A stretch of 64,000 nucleotides of DNA from Bacillus massilioanorexius (GCF_902374955.1 NZ_CABKRX010000087.1:1-64000); one strand, 5' to 3'. Counted from the stretch's first letter, positions 51,805 through 60,360 are shown. Program-made: numbers and translations. Notes: generated by a model from the sequence alone, not told the origin.

Positions 51805-52281
51805 CTAGAATTGCTTCACTCCTTGTAAATAAACAATGATAGAAGAAATATTTTTTCCAAATACTTTGATTCTTGCATACTTAAAGTAATCAGTTGATGA
51901 GACCGCCTCAATTTGCCATGCTTCAATTTCTTTATAAACTGATTTCTTCATAAAATGGATGTTATCTGGACTAAGTTCAAAACAAAATGAAATGGAATAC
52001 TCACTATCATTGATGACGCTAATTGAATATCTATCAAAGGTTGATACATCAAATGTAATCGATGCTTTTCCATCTTTCTTAAGAATCAAATTTCTTTTAA
52101 TATCTACGATTTTCGATTCTTTTTTCTCTGCAAGATCAGTACGTGCTATGACGTTAGCGTCCACCTTTTTAAGTTTTAAAGACCATTGGTTTGGAATTTC
52201 ATCTCCATAAATCACTTCTTGATGAATGATATCCTGATTCATTGTACTTTGAGGTGTATGTTCACTTGGACGCTTTTTCAT
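51805..52281 (-). CDS. Hypothetical beta-rich protein, 158 aa
   Basis: I do not recognise this protein with confidence. It is soluble, with a polar N terminus (MKKRPSEHTPQSTMNQD) and a beta-strand-rich body (NLILKKDGKASITFDVSTFDRYSISVINDSEYSISFCFELSPDN, given here in parts: strands about 65-110). The C-terminal part (STDYFKYARIKVFGKNIS) resembles carbohydrate-binding-like folds of Bacillus spore-surface proteins, by pattern only. GAGGTG precedes the ATG. Single-gene unit with a terminator. Confidence 0.6.
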   Translation of the reverse strand: MKKRPSEHTPQSTMNQDIIHQEVIYGDEIPNQWSLKLKKVDANVIARTDLAEKKESKIVDIKRNLILKKDGKASITFDVSTFDRYSISVINDSEYSISFCFELSPDNIHFMKKSVYKEIEAWQIEAVSSTDYFKYARIKVFGKNISSIIVYLQGVKQF

Positions 52282-52429
52282 ATTTTCACCTCACCTATCT
52301 GCTCCTATCAATAGCTATCGTATGCCTTCAAATGAGTAATAAGAACAATAATTTAGCTATGTTTCAAAATCCTTTTGCTAAAAAATATAGATATTCAGCC
52401 ACACTCATCTATAGGATCGTTACAATAAA

Positions 52430-52469
52430 AAGAGGGTGCCCAAAGAAAAAATTTGATGGACACCCTCTT
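52430..52469 (-). terminator. Distal terminator of the HK2-HK3-lipoprotein unit
   Basis: On the minus strand AAGAGGGTGTCCA (52457-52469) pairs with TGGGCACCCTCTT (52430-52442) with one mismatch, followed by TTTATTG. Confidence 0.7.
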
Positions 52470-52593
52470 ACATGTTATGTGATTTTCTCTCTGTTACTTA
52501 TCTCAACTCAAAGAATAAAATAAAGTGACACACCAAAAAAATTAACATGAGTACAAAACAAGATTATAAAAATTGTAGATAACATAAAGCATA

Positions 52594-52634
52594 GGGGCCA
52601 CAGTAAAATAATAAATTCATTTTACTGTGGCCCC
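52594..52634. other. Perfect 16-bp hairpin without U-tract
   Basis: GGGGCCACAGTAAAAT (52594-52609) pairs perfectly with ATTTTACTGTGGCCCC (52619-52634) around 9 nt. It starts 8 bp past the YtkA-like lipoprotein stop but lacks a U-tract on either strand, so it is more likely a 3'-end stabiliser than a classical terminator. Confidence 0.65.
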
Positions 52635-52641
52635 TTCAGCC

Positions 52642-53127
52642 CTAATGATTACTTGAAGAATGATCCTTATCTTCGTTCATGCTATCCATATTTTCCATAT
52701 CATCTTTTGTTTCTGGCTCACTAGGTTGACCTACTACAAATTCTTTTTTAGGCATATTATGCATACCTTCAGCTGTTACATGGGCATAAATATAATATGT
52801 ACCTTCTTCATTAAAACTTTTCTCTAACTTATAAATGCCATTACTACTATGTTTTACAGCAATTTTTTCATGGTTTTGACTTTTGGATTTCCAAATTTCA
52901 AATTTAACTTCATCAGCATCAGTGACTTTCTTATTACCATAGGATACCTCTGCACTAAATTCAATCGGATCTCCTTTTTGAGCTGTTTCTGGATTAATAG
53001 ATAATTTTACATCTAAAAATGGTAGCTCATCTCCAGAATTACTCGCTGATGTGGTAGAATCAGAGTCTTTTCCACACGCTGCTAACATCAATACCCCTAA
53101 TATTAACACGATCCAACATTTTTTCAT
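52642..53127 (-). CDS. YtkA/FixH-like lipoprotein with Met/His-rich tail
   Basis: The 161-residue protein has a lipobox signal (VLMLAAC, Cys near residue 18), a Ser/Thr linker and a beta-sandwich YtkA/FixH-like domain (about 38-130: LSINPETAQKGDPIEFSAEVSYGNKKV, KSFNEEGTYYIYAHVTAEGMHNMPKKEF, quoted in parts). The tail DDMENMDSMNEDKDHSSSNH is rich in Met, Asp and His and could bind a metal such as copper; that is inference. It is the last gene of the HK2-HK3 unit, 25 bp after HK3, which suggests a sensing or target role for this two-component cluster. Confidence 0.78.
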   Translation of the reverse strand: MKKCWIVLILGVLMLAACGKDSDSTTSASNSGDELPFLDVKLSINPETAQKGDPIEFSAEVSYGNKKVTDADEVKFEIWKSKSQNHEKIAVKHSSNGIYKLEKSFNEEGTYYIYAHVTAEGMHNMPKKEFVVGQPSEPETKDDMENMDSMNEDKDHSSSNH

Positions 53128-53152
53128 CCCTTTTCCCCTTTGTTCTATACTT

Positions 53153-54592
53153 TTATCCTGTTAAAAACTCATCTTCTTCAATTTCCATTTTTGGAAAAAT
53201 CAAGTTAACTTTCGTCCACATATTCAGTTTACTTGAAATTTCCATTTTCCCATGATGTAAAATCATCAACTTTTCGACAATTGATAATCCTAGACCAGTT
53301 CCTCCATTAAATCTTGATCGAGCTTTATTAACGCGATAAAATCTTTCAGTTACTTTCTTTATATCATCTTCACTAATTCCAATCCCATTATCAACAATTG
53401 ATAAATATACGTCATTTTCCTTTTCTTCTAAGAATATCATAATTTTACCATTTACTTTTGAATAACGTATCGCGTTTTCTACAATATTTTGTACAATTTG
53501 TTCGATTCGGCAATCATCACCATTAATAATGATCTCTGGATCTAGTTTCATAACTAGGGTAAGGTTTTTTTCTCGTAATTTAGTTTGAAATTTCTCCATA
53601 GACTCTTCTACTATCTGAGATAACACGATAGGATTTAAGTCTATGCTATAAATCTTTTTCTCCATTTTAATTAAATCCATCAAATCTTGAATAAGAGACT
53701 GCATCCTATTTGACTCTCTTACGATTAATTTCAAGTATTTTTTCTGATTAGTCGTGTCAACTGTTTCATCAAGCAATGCATGAGAGTAACCCTTTACATA
53801 GCTTAAAGGGGTCCTCAGCTCATGAGAAACGTCCGCTAAGAAATCTCTTTTCCTCTCATCCTCTTCTCGAATAGCAAGCGACATTTTATTAAAGGCTTCC
53901 GCACATTTGCCAATTTCATCATTCGAATAATTTTCAATAAGAGTAGAGTAATCCCCTTTTGATACGCGATTTGCTGCTAGCTCCATTTCTTTTATTGGAT
54001 TCACTACTTTGTCAACAATTTTAATACATGGATAGACAATGATACATCCAAAAAAGATTGCAATGAGAATCCAAAGAGTTGCTATTAGAAATATAGGCTC
54101 GACAAGGTAATTATACGGAGTATACGCATAGATGAATCCAATCAATTCTCCCTTTGAAAGCAACGGATAAATAACCACGGTTAGCTTATCCTCCAACTCT
54201 GGTCTGTTGCGATCATCATAAAAGAGAAACTCACCATTATATAATTTTTTTATTCTATCCTCTGTAAACCATTCTAGTATTAATTCATTCGGTTTATGAT
54301 TAGAGAATTTTTCAATATCTACTACACCTGTTACTCCGAATATTTTTGTATTGATATAATCTACTTTCTCGATAAATTCAGCTGTTATCGCTTCTCCATT
54401 ATATTCATCTAAAAGATTTTCCACTATTGTCGTTAAATTTTTTTTCGTTCCCCCTACATATAATTGGTTATACATAACGTACGATAATAAAAACGAAAAA
54501 CCAATACAAAGAAAAATTAGAATAACAACAATACCTAAAATCTTTTGTTTAACAGTCATTGATCTATTTCGAATTTTATTCATAAGTTTCAT
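53153..54592 (-). CDS. HAMP sensor histidine kinase, paralogue 3
   Basis: The 479-residue kinase has TM1 (about 19-42), an extracytoplasmic sensor (about 43-165) with EYNGEAITAEFIEKV and VVIYPLLSKGELIGFIY, TM2 (about 168-190), HAMP (NPIKEMELAANRVSKGDYS), HisKA FLADVSHELRTPLSYVKGY and HATPase (NIVENAIRYS, VDNGIGIS, GGTGLGLSIVEKL). Its phosphotransfer helices are nearly the same as in the other two kinases of the cluster, but the sensor is the most diverged. No regulator is directly adjacent; RR1/RR2 are the likely partners. GGAGATAG precedes the ATG. 88 bp after HK2. Confidence 0.9.
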   Translation of the reverse strand: MKLMNKIRNRSMTVKQKILGIVVILIFLCIGFSFLLSYVMYNQLYVGGTKKNLTTIVENLLDEYNGEAITAEFIEKVDYINTKIFGVTGVVDIEKFSNHKPNELILEWFTEDRIKKLYNGEFLFYDDRNRPELEDKLTVVIYPLLSKGELIGFIYAYTPYNYLVEPIFLIATLWILIAIFFGCIIVYPCIKIVDKVVNPIKEMELAANRVSKGDYSTLIENYSNDEIGKCAEAFNKMSLAIREEDERKRDFLADVSHELRTPLSYVKGYSHALLDETVDTTNQKKYLKLIVRESNRMQSLIQDLMDLIKMEKKIYSIDLNPIVLSQIVEESMEKFQTKLREKNLTLVMKLDPEIIINGDDCRIEQIVQNIVENAIRYSKVNGKIMIFLEEKENDVYLSIVDNGIGISEDDIKKVTERFYRVNKARSRFNGGTGLGLSIVEKLMILHHGKMEISSKLNMWTKVNLIFPKMEIEEDEFLTG

Positions 54593-54680
54593 ACATCTAT
54601 CTCCAAATATACTGTGTTATTCACAATGACTTTTCCACCAAAATCCATCTCAAGATAAGTAAATACATTTTCTTTTATAA

Positions 54681-56117
54681 TCAATGGCATTCTGAAGTAT
54701 CATCTATATCATCATCTGTAAGTAGTGGAAAAATCAAGCTTACTTTTGTACCAATATTTAATTTACTTTCAATGATCATTTTACCCTTGTGTAAATCCAT
54801 TAATTTTTCAACAATTGATAAACCAAGTCCTGTTCCACCACTCGCTCTTGATCTTGCTTTATCCACACGATAAAAACGTTCAGTAATTTTTTGTAAATCC
54901 TCTTTAGACATTCCAATTCCATTATCTGCAATTGACAAAATACAATTATCTTTATTAGTTTCAAGCTCTACAACGATTGAACTATCCTTTTTTGAATAGC
55001 GAATAGAATTTTCAACAATATTTCGAATGATTTGTTCTAGTCGATCTTCATCACCATTAATAATAATCTCAGGATCCAAATTCATTTTTAACTTTAAATT
55101 TTTATCTGCTATTATTGATTCATATTTATGCATAACATCTTCAATACACTGTGCAAAAACAATCGGTTGTAAATTTACTTTATACGTTTTTGACTCTAGT
55201 TTACTTAAGTCTAATAAATCTTGAAGAATCGTTTGTAAACGACTTGTTTCTCGATCAATTAGCTTTAAATACTTACGCTTTTCTTCTGGCTTTTGAACCA
55301 TATCATCTAACAAAACATGCGTATAACCTTTCACATAAGTGAGTGGTGTCCGTAATTCATGTGAAACATCTGCAAGAAATTCTTGTTTCCTTTTATCCTC
55401 TTCTTCAATTGCTTTTGCCATTTTATTAAATGCTTTTGCCAGATTACTCATTTCATCTGCTCCATCTTCATCAAGCAAAACAGAATAATTTCCCTTAGAA
55501 ACACTGTAAGCAGCAGATTCAATAGTTTTAATAGGTTTTATGAATTTATTAATTTGTCTAACGCCTATAATGATCATCAAAACAATAAAGAAAAAGACAG
55601 CAGTCATCCATATAATGGATTTTTCATGACCAACCTCCGAAAAGGAAGTCATTGGAATATCTGATATAATCACTCCTTTTAATACCTCTTGATCAAGTAA
55701 CGGAAGAAGAATCGTTAAAGAGTCACTTTTTGTCTCTTCGATATATACTTTTTTTACAACGGAATTACCCGCCAAGAACTTACTTTCTTCCTCATCAGTC
55801 AATGAAATGCTTCCAGATGCGTTTTTTTCGTATTCATCGATGTCGATGTCGCCAAATAATGAAATATTCCATTCCAATGTATCATCTAACAGCTTTACTT
55901 TTTCCTTTAATTGTTCATCAATGGAGCCACCTTGATAATCTTCTGCTACTTTTTCTGTTATAGACTGAATAGCACTTGTGACAAAGCCTACTACTGCCTT
56001 CCCACCAGATAAATTCATTAAAAAATTTGAAAAAATCATACCTAATAGTGCTGTACAAATAATAATTAACCACATTTTTTGATTAAATTTTAACTGTTTA
56101 TACTTATTTTTCATCAT
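54681..56117 (-). CDS. HAMP sensor histidine kinase, paralogue 2
   Basis: The 478-residue kinase has TM1 (about 15-34), an extracytoplasmic sensor (about 35-165) with EDYQGGSIDEQLKEKV and ILLPLLDQEVLKGVI, TM2 (about 168-190), HAMP (KPIKTIESAAYSVSKGNYS), HisKA FLADVSHELRTPLTYVKGY with LKLIDRETSRLQTILQDLLD as helix 2, and an intact HATPase (NIVENSIRYS, ADNGIGMS, GTGLGLSIVEKL). It begins a second transcription unit, separated from RR2 by a strong terminator, and is followed by HK3. The ATGATG start follows GAGGTTTA. Confidence 0.92.
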   Translation of the reverse strand: MMKNKYKQLKFNQKMWLIIICTALLGMIFSNFLMNLSGGKAVVGFVTSAIQSITEKVAEDYQGGSIDEQLKEKVKLLDDTLEWNISLFGDIDIDEYEKNASGSISLTDEEESKFLAGNSVVKKVYIEETKSDSLTILLPLLDQEVLKGVIISDIPMTSFSEVGHEKSIIWMTAVFFFIVLMIIIGVRQINKFIKPIKTIESAAYSVSKGNYSVLLDEDGADEMSNLAKAFNKMAKAIEEEDKRKQEFLADVSHELRTPLTYVKGYTHVLLDDMVQKPEEKRKYLKLIDRETSRLQTILQDLLDLSKLESKTYKVNLQPIVFAQCIEDVMHKYESIIADKNLKLKMNLDPEIIINGDEDRLEQIIRNIVENSIRYSKKDSSIVVELETNKDNCILSIADNGIGMSKEDLQKITERFYRVDKARSRASGGTGLGLSIVEKLMDLHKGKMIIESKLNIGTKVSLIFPLLTDDDIDDTSECH

Positions 56118-56420
56118 TAAACCTCAATTTCATGAACTTTTTACCTATACACTCTATTTCTTTTAAATTTCTATTAATATATTAGTAGAATAATGATTTC
56201 CTCTTTCAAAGAGAAAATCCCCCACTTTTATTAAAAACTTCTAATATTTCTACAAACCTCAAATAAATTTATCAAAAATACAAAGTTATATTAATATAGT
56301 AACTAGATAGTTAAAAAATAGTCAATAGATATTAGACTAATACACTCAAAACAGTATAAAATCAGTAAATGCACATAATTAAAAAATTCTCTACACTACT
56401 TTTTCTAGGAAATATTTTCT
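56118..56420. other. Probable promoter region of HK2-HK3 unit
   Basis: AT-rich gap between the RR2 terminator and HK2. On the minus strand TTGACT (near 56320) and TTGAAA (near 56207) occur, but no -10 at ideal spacing is convincing. No ORF. Confidence 0.35.
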
Positions 56421-56457
56421 CGAAAAAAACAGGATGAACATTACAAAATGTTCATCC
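56421..56457 (-). terminator. Strong terminator after RR2, splitting the cluster
   Basis: On the minus strand GGATGAACATT (56447-56457) pairs with AATGTTCATCC (56432-56442) around TTTG, followed by TGTTTTTTTCG. It separates propeller-RR1-HK1-RR2 from HK2-HK3-lipoprotein. Confidence 0.92.
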
Positions 56458-56484
56458 CTATTTATTGTGATTTGTTATTTATCA

Positions 56485-57180
56485 TTAAATACACATTTCT
56501 ACTGGTTTTTCAAACTTGTATCCGACTCCCCAAACAGTTTGAATATAATCTGTATTTTTTAACTTCATTCTTAATGTTTTTACATGTGTATCTACTGTAC
56601 GGAGTGAACCACTATAATCATTACCCCAAATTCTTTCCAATAGCTGTTCTCTACTCAATACTTGATTAGCATGAATAATTAAGAAGTTAATTAATTCATA
56701 TTCTTTTAGAGTTAGCATAACTGGTTGGTTACATACAGTAACAGTTCTAGATAGCTTATTAATCTTAATATCACCAAAAACAATGACATCTTCATTAACC
56801 ACATCTGTTTTTTTGCCAACTCTTCGAAGCAAAGCTTCAATTCGCGCCATTAACTCTCCAGGGCTGAATGGTTTTACGATATAATCATCTCCACCTAATT
56901 TCAGACCTTTAACTTTATCCCATTCTTCTCCTTTAGCACTAACAAATATGATTGGGACATCCGAATTTTTTCGAATTAACTCACATACTTCAAAGCCGTC
57001 AATTTCTGGCATCATTATATCTAGAAGAACTACATCAATTTCTTCTTTTTCTATAATTTTTAAAGCATCAGAACCATTCTGTGCCTCCATACATTGGAAT
57101 CCAGAATTCAATAAGTACATTTCAACGAGATGCCTCATATCCTCTTCATCATCTACAACAAGCACTTTAAAATCTGTCAT
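56485..57180 (-). CDS. OmpR-family response regulator, paralogue 2
   Basis: The 231-residue protein has a receiver domain (about 1-120; acidic pocket VVDDEED, phospho-acceptor Asp54 in LLDIMMPE, Lys in DDYIVKPFSP) and an OmpR winged helix (about 130-225; recognition helix RTVDTHVKTLRMKLK). It is so close to the regulator at 58642 that both probably bind the same DNA. The ATG at MTDFKV is chosen by alignment with RR1 (MSDYHV); AGGAG lies 12 nt upstream. It follows HK1 by 56 bp and ends the first transcription unit. Confidence 0.93.
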   Translation of the reverse strand: MTDFKVLVVDDEEDMRHLVEMYLLNSGFQCMEAQNGSDALKIIEKEEIDVVLLDIMMPEIDGFEVCELIRKNSDVPIIFVSAKGEEWDKVKGLKLGGDDYIVKPFSPGELMARIEALLRRVGKKTDVVNEDVIVFGDIKINKLSRTVTVCNQPVMLTLKEYELINFLIIHANQVLSREQLLERIWGNDYSGSLRTVDTHVKTLRMKLKNTDYIQTVWGVGYKFEKPVEMCI

Positions 57181-57236
57181 ATATTCCAACAACTCCTATC
57201 TATCACTACAATTTAAAACTTTCATTATTTTTTAGA

Positions 57237-58658
57237 TTATATTTGTTCATCTTCCATTAAAATTGGAAAATGTAAACTAACTTTTGTTCCAAATCCAAGT
57301 TTACTTTCTATTACCATTGACCCATTATGTAAATCCATTAGTTTTTCAACAATAGACAATCCTAGTCCTGTTCCTCCATCAAATCTTGATCTTGCTTTAT
57401 TCACTCGATAAAATCTCTCTGTTATTCTGGTTAAATCTTTCTCACTAATACCGATTCCATTATCTTCAATAGATAAAACACAAGATTGATCTTCCATAAC
57501 TAATGAAATTGTAATTGTGTCACCTTCGTTAGAATAGCGAATAGCATTTTCCATAATGTTTTGAATGACTTGCTCTATCCTATGTTCGTCACCATTTATA
57601 ATAACATCTGGACAAAGGTCTAATTCTAAATGTAAGTCTTTTTCTTTTAAAACAGATGAATATTTATCCATGAAATCTTCTATAAATTGCGCAAATGCTA
57701 TTGGACCACATTGGATTTTAAAAGCATTGGATTCTAGCTTAGTCAGATCCAATAAATCTTGAACTAAGGCTTGTAGACGATTGGTTTCTCGTGCAATTAA
57801 TTTCAAATAATTATCTTGCACCTCTTTATCCTTCACAAAGCCATCAATTAACAACTGTGTGTATCCCTTCACATAACTTAATGGCGTCCTTAATTCATGA
57901 GAAATATCCGCTAAAAAACTTCTTTTTCTCTCGTCCTCTTCCTGAATGGCTTGCGACATTTTATTAAACGCAACCGCTAGATTACCGATTTCATCATTTC
58001 TATCCGTTTTGATAACAGTAGAAAAATCACCTTTGGATACATTTTTGGTAGCTTGTTCTATTGCTTTTAATGGGTTTACAAATTTCTCAATTATTTTGGT
58101 CACTATATAGAACATTAATATTGTAAATAATATCGCCATGAAAATCCACGAAAGAATAAAAGTATTACCGACTTCCGTAATTTGTGATAATGGTATATAG
58201 CCATACAGTACTCCCTCTAAAGACTTCCCATCTAAGAGTGGTGTTATTACAGCAACAATATCCTTATTAAATCGAGGTGAGTACTCTCTTTTATAGATAT
58301 TTTTACCTTGCAAGAGTTGTTCTCTTTCTTGCTTATTCACTAATGTTGTATATTGCACATCAAAAGGATTACAAGCACTAAGCTCTTTAGGATTAGTTAC
58401 GGCTATTAATTCCATAGTTGCTTTGTCATTATACCATTTCACTTGATCGATAAATTCCTGTGTTAAAGGCCCACCATGATAGTCTTTCGCTAGTTCTGTG
58501 GTAACCTTATACAAATCATCCTTCGCACTTTTTTCAAATACGGTTTCATAGAAATGCTTTGATAAAAAGTATGAGAATATTAGGCTTACTAAAATCACAA
58601 TAAAAACTAGATACCACAGTTTTTGTTGAAGCTTAATGGATTTACGCTTCATTATCAT
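57237..58658 (-). CDS. HAMP sensor histidine kinase, paralogue 1
   Basis: The 473-residue kinase has TM1 (about 14-34), an extracytoplasmic sensor (about 35-165) with KDYHGGPLTQEFIDQV and VITPLLDGKSLEGVLYGY, TM2 (about 168-190), HAMP (NPLKAIEQATKNVSKGDFS), HisKA FLADISHELRTPLSYVKGY and an intact HATPase (NIMENAIRYS, EDNGIGIS, GTGLGLSIVEKL). Its start overlaps the end of RR1, so translation is coupled; the exact start among TTG 58664, ATG 58658 and ATG 58652 is uncertain. It is the clear cognate partner of RR1 and probably the parent copy of the family. Confidence 0.93.
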   Translation of the reverse strand: MIMKRKSIKLQQKLWYLVFIVILVSLIFSYFLSKHFYETVFEKSAKDDLYKVTTELAKDYHGGPLTQEFIDQVKWYNDKATMELIAVTNPKELSACNPFDVQYTTLVNKQEREQLLQGKNIYKREYSPRFNKDIVAVITPLLDGKSLEGVLYGYIPLSQITEVGNTFILSWIFMAILFTILMFYIVTKIIEKFVNPLKAIEQATKNVSKGDFSTVIKTDRNDEIGNLAVAFNKMSQAIQEEDERKRSFLADISHELRTPLSYVKGYTQLLIDGFVKDKEVQDNYLKLIARETNRLQALVQDLLDLTKLESNAFKIQCGPIAFAQFIEDFMDKYSSVLKEKDLHLELDLCPDVIINGDEHRIEQVIQNIMENAIRYSNEGDTITISLVMEDQSCVLSIEDNGIGISEKDLTRITERFYRVNKARSRFDGGTGLGLSIVEKLMDLHNGSMVIESKLGFGTKVSLHFPILMEDEQI

Positions 58659-59331
58659 ATTCAAACTTGTAGCCTATACCCCATACAGTTTGGATATAGT
58701 CCGCTGCTTTTAGTTTCATTCTCAATGTTTTAATATGAGTATCTACCGTTCTTAAAGACCCGCCATAATCATTTCCCCATATTCTTTCTAATAATTGCTC
58801 TCTACTTAATACTTGATTGGCATGGTTAATTAAAAAGGTTAATAATTCATATTCCTTCAACGTTAATGTAATAATTCTATCTCCGACCATTACTTTACGT
58901 GATTTATTGTTGATTGTAATTTCACCAAATACGACTTCTTCATCTTTAGAAGATTCATGTCTTTTACCTACTCTGCGTAATAGAACCTCAATTCGTGCCA
59001 TCAGTTCTCCCGGGCTAAACGGCTTTACAACATAGTCATCTCCACCCATTTTCAAAGCTTTTACTTTGTCCCATTCTTCTCCTTTAGCACTCACAAATAT
59101 AATAGGCACATCCGAAAACTCTCTGATTGACTCACAAACATTATAGCCATCATGTTCAGGCATCATAAGATCTAATAATACAATATCGACTGGTTCTGTT
59201 TCTAAAGCCAATAAAGTTTCTCTTTTATTACTCGCTTTAATACATTGAAAACCCGAGTTTAGCAGGTACATTTCAATTAAATTTCTCATATCTTCTTCAT
59301 CATCAACAACTAATACGTGATAGTCACTCAT
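58642..59331 (-). CDS. OmpR-family response regulator, paralogue 1
   Basis: The 229-residue regulator has a receiver domain (VVDDEED, phospho-acceptor Asp54 in LLDLMMPE, Lys in DDYVVKPFSP) and an OmpR-type winged helix with recognition helix RTVDTHIKTLRMKLK, differing from RR2 by a single Ile/Val exchange. GGGAG, part of the last codons and stop of the propeller gene, is its ribosome site; the genes are 6 nt apart. It overlaps HK1 at its end. So lipoprotein, regulator and kinase are made as one coupled unit. Confidence 0.94.
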   Translation of the reverse strand: MSDYHVLVVDDEEDMRNLIEMYLLNSGFQCIKASNKRETLLALETEPVDIVLLDLMMPEHDGYNVCESIREFSDVPIIFVSAKGEEWDKVKALKMGGDDYVVKPFSPGELMARIEVLLRRVGKRHESSKDEEVVFGEITINNKSRKVMVGDRIITLTLKEYELLTFLINHANQVLSREQLLERIWGNDYGGSLRTVDTHIKTLRMKLKAADYIQTVWGIGYKFEYDNEA

Positions 59332-59337
59332 ACATAC

Positions 59338-60306
59338 CTACTCCCTTATCAATATTTGAAAAGGACCCTTTCCAACTTTTATAGTCTTTTCAATAATAAA
59401 TTTTTGTGGATGAATGATAGAAATATCATCACTATCATAAGAAGCAACAACTAATTTATTCTTAAATCTCTTAATTTCAAATGGATTTACTCCTACTTTA
59501 AGAGATCCTCGTTCCTCTAAATTATGATCCCACTTGTATAACATATTCGTTCCATGAGATACGACGAATATATCCTTTCCGTATTGTAAAAACTGTATTG
59601 GCATTGAAGGAGCCTTTAAAGTTCGGATTAATTCTCCATTTTGCGTTGAATAAATGTGGATATTTTCTTCCACTTTTTCACCCTTACCATGGCCACCAAC
59701 CCATATCTGCTTTTCTTCTTCTCTCAGTAAAATTCCTGTGGAGAAGGGAGATATTTTGATTTCTTGTATAGTCTCTAACGTTTTAGAATCCAATACAGTA
59801 ATTTTTTCATCGTTAAAATTAACCACATAAAGCTTTTTATTTTGCTGTTCTTCATAAGTAAAAATAGGATTATTACCCACTTTTTTATTCGCGACTTCTT
59901 TGCCATCATATGTAAATATACGAATGCTATCCTGGTTTTGATCAACTAAAACGAATTCATCCTTATCATTTACCCGCGAAATATGTACAATTCCTTTTCC
60001 AGTTTCCCATTTTGCTATCTCTTCGCCCTTTTCTAATGAATAGACGATAGCTTCGGACATTTCTTTCCCATAAATCACAATTTCATCCAACTCAGGTATT
60101 AATACTGCACCAGTTAATGGTTGGTGAACATCCCATGTTGCAATTTCATTATACGAATGCCCATCTACAAATGTAATACTCGACTCTTTTAAATTAACAG
60201 TCGCAATGAAAGGATCATTCGCTGGAATGGATGGAAATACTTCATCATTACAAGCACTCAATACAAACAAAAATAACAAAGTCAAAACTACCCCTAGTTT
60301 TTTCAT
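59338..60306 (-). CDS. Beta-propeller (YVTN/YncE-like) lipoprotein of a two-component operon
   Basis: The 322-residue protein has a lipobox signal (FLFVLSAC, Cys near residue 19) and then a beta-propeller of about six or seven blades with YVTN-like repeats (FIATVNLKESSITFVDGHSY, KKLYVVNFNDEKITVLDSKT, NKLVVASYDSDDISIIHPQK). Such propellers bind ligands or proteins; PQQ and metal sites are not visible. Being the first gene of an operon translationally coupled to RR1 and HK1, it is a good candidate for an extracellular sensor accessory or reporter of the signal. AGGG and ATG spacing are normal. A 19-bp dyad lies about 35 bp upstream. Confidence 0.85.
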   Translation of the reverse strand: MKKLGVVLTLLFLFVLSACNDEVFPSIPANDPFIATVNLKESSITFVDGHSYNEIATWDVHQPLTGAVLIPELDEIVIYGKEMSEAIVYSLEKGEEIAKWETGKGIVHISRVNDKDEFVLVDQNQDSIRIFTYDGKEVANKKVGNNPIFTYEEQQNKKLYVVNFNDEKITVLDSKTLETIQEIKISPFSTGILLREEEKQIWVGGHGKGEKVEENIHIYSTQNGELIRTLKAPSMPIQFLQYGKDIFVVSHGTNMLYKWDHNLEERGSLKVGVNPFEIKRFKNKLVVASYDSDDISIIHPQKFIIEKTIKVGKGPFQILIRE

Positions 60307-60341
60307 TTTATTCCCTACAATCCCCTTATACTTACATTAGT

Positions 60342-60360
60342 TTACACATAGAATGTGAAA
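60342..60360. promoter_or_regulatory. Dyad in the promoter region of the propeller operon
   Basis: On the minus strand TTTCACATTCTATGTGTAA is a 19-bp imperfect palindrome (arms TTTCACAT/ATGTGTAA, 7 of 8 paired). It lies 36-54 bp before the propeller start. It could be an operator for RR1/RR2 or for another regulator. Confidence 0.45.

Noticed and set aside
52242..52523. 93-codon plus-strand ORF
   Set aside because: It spans a promoter region and a terminator hairpin; no ribosome site.
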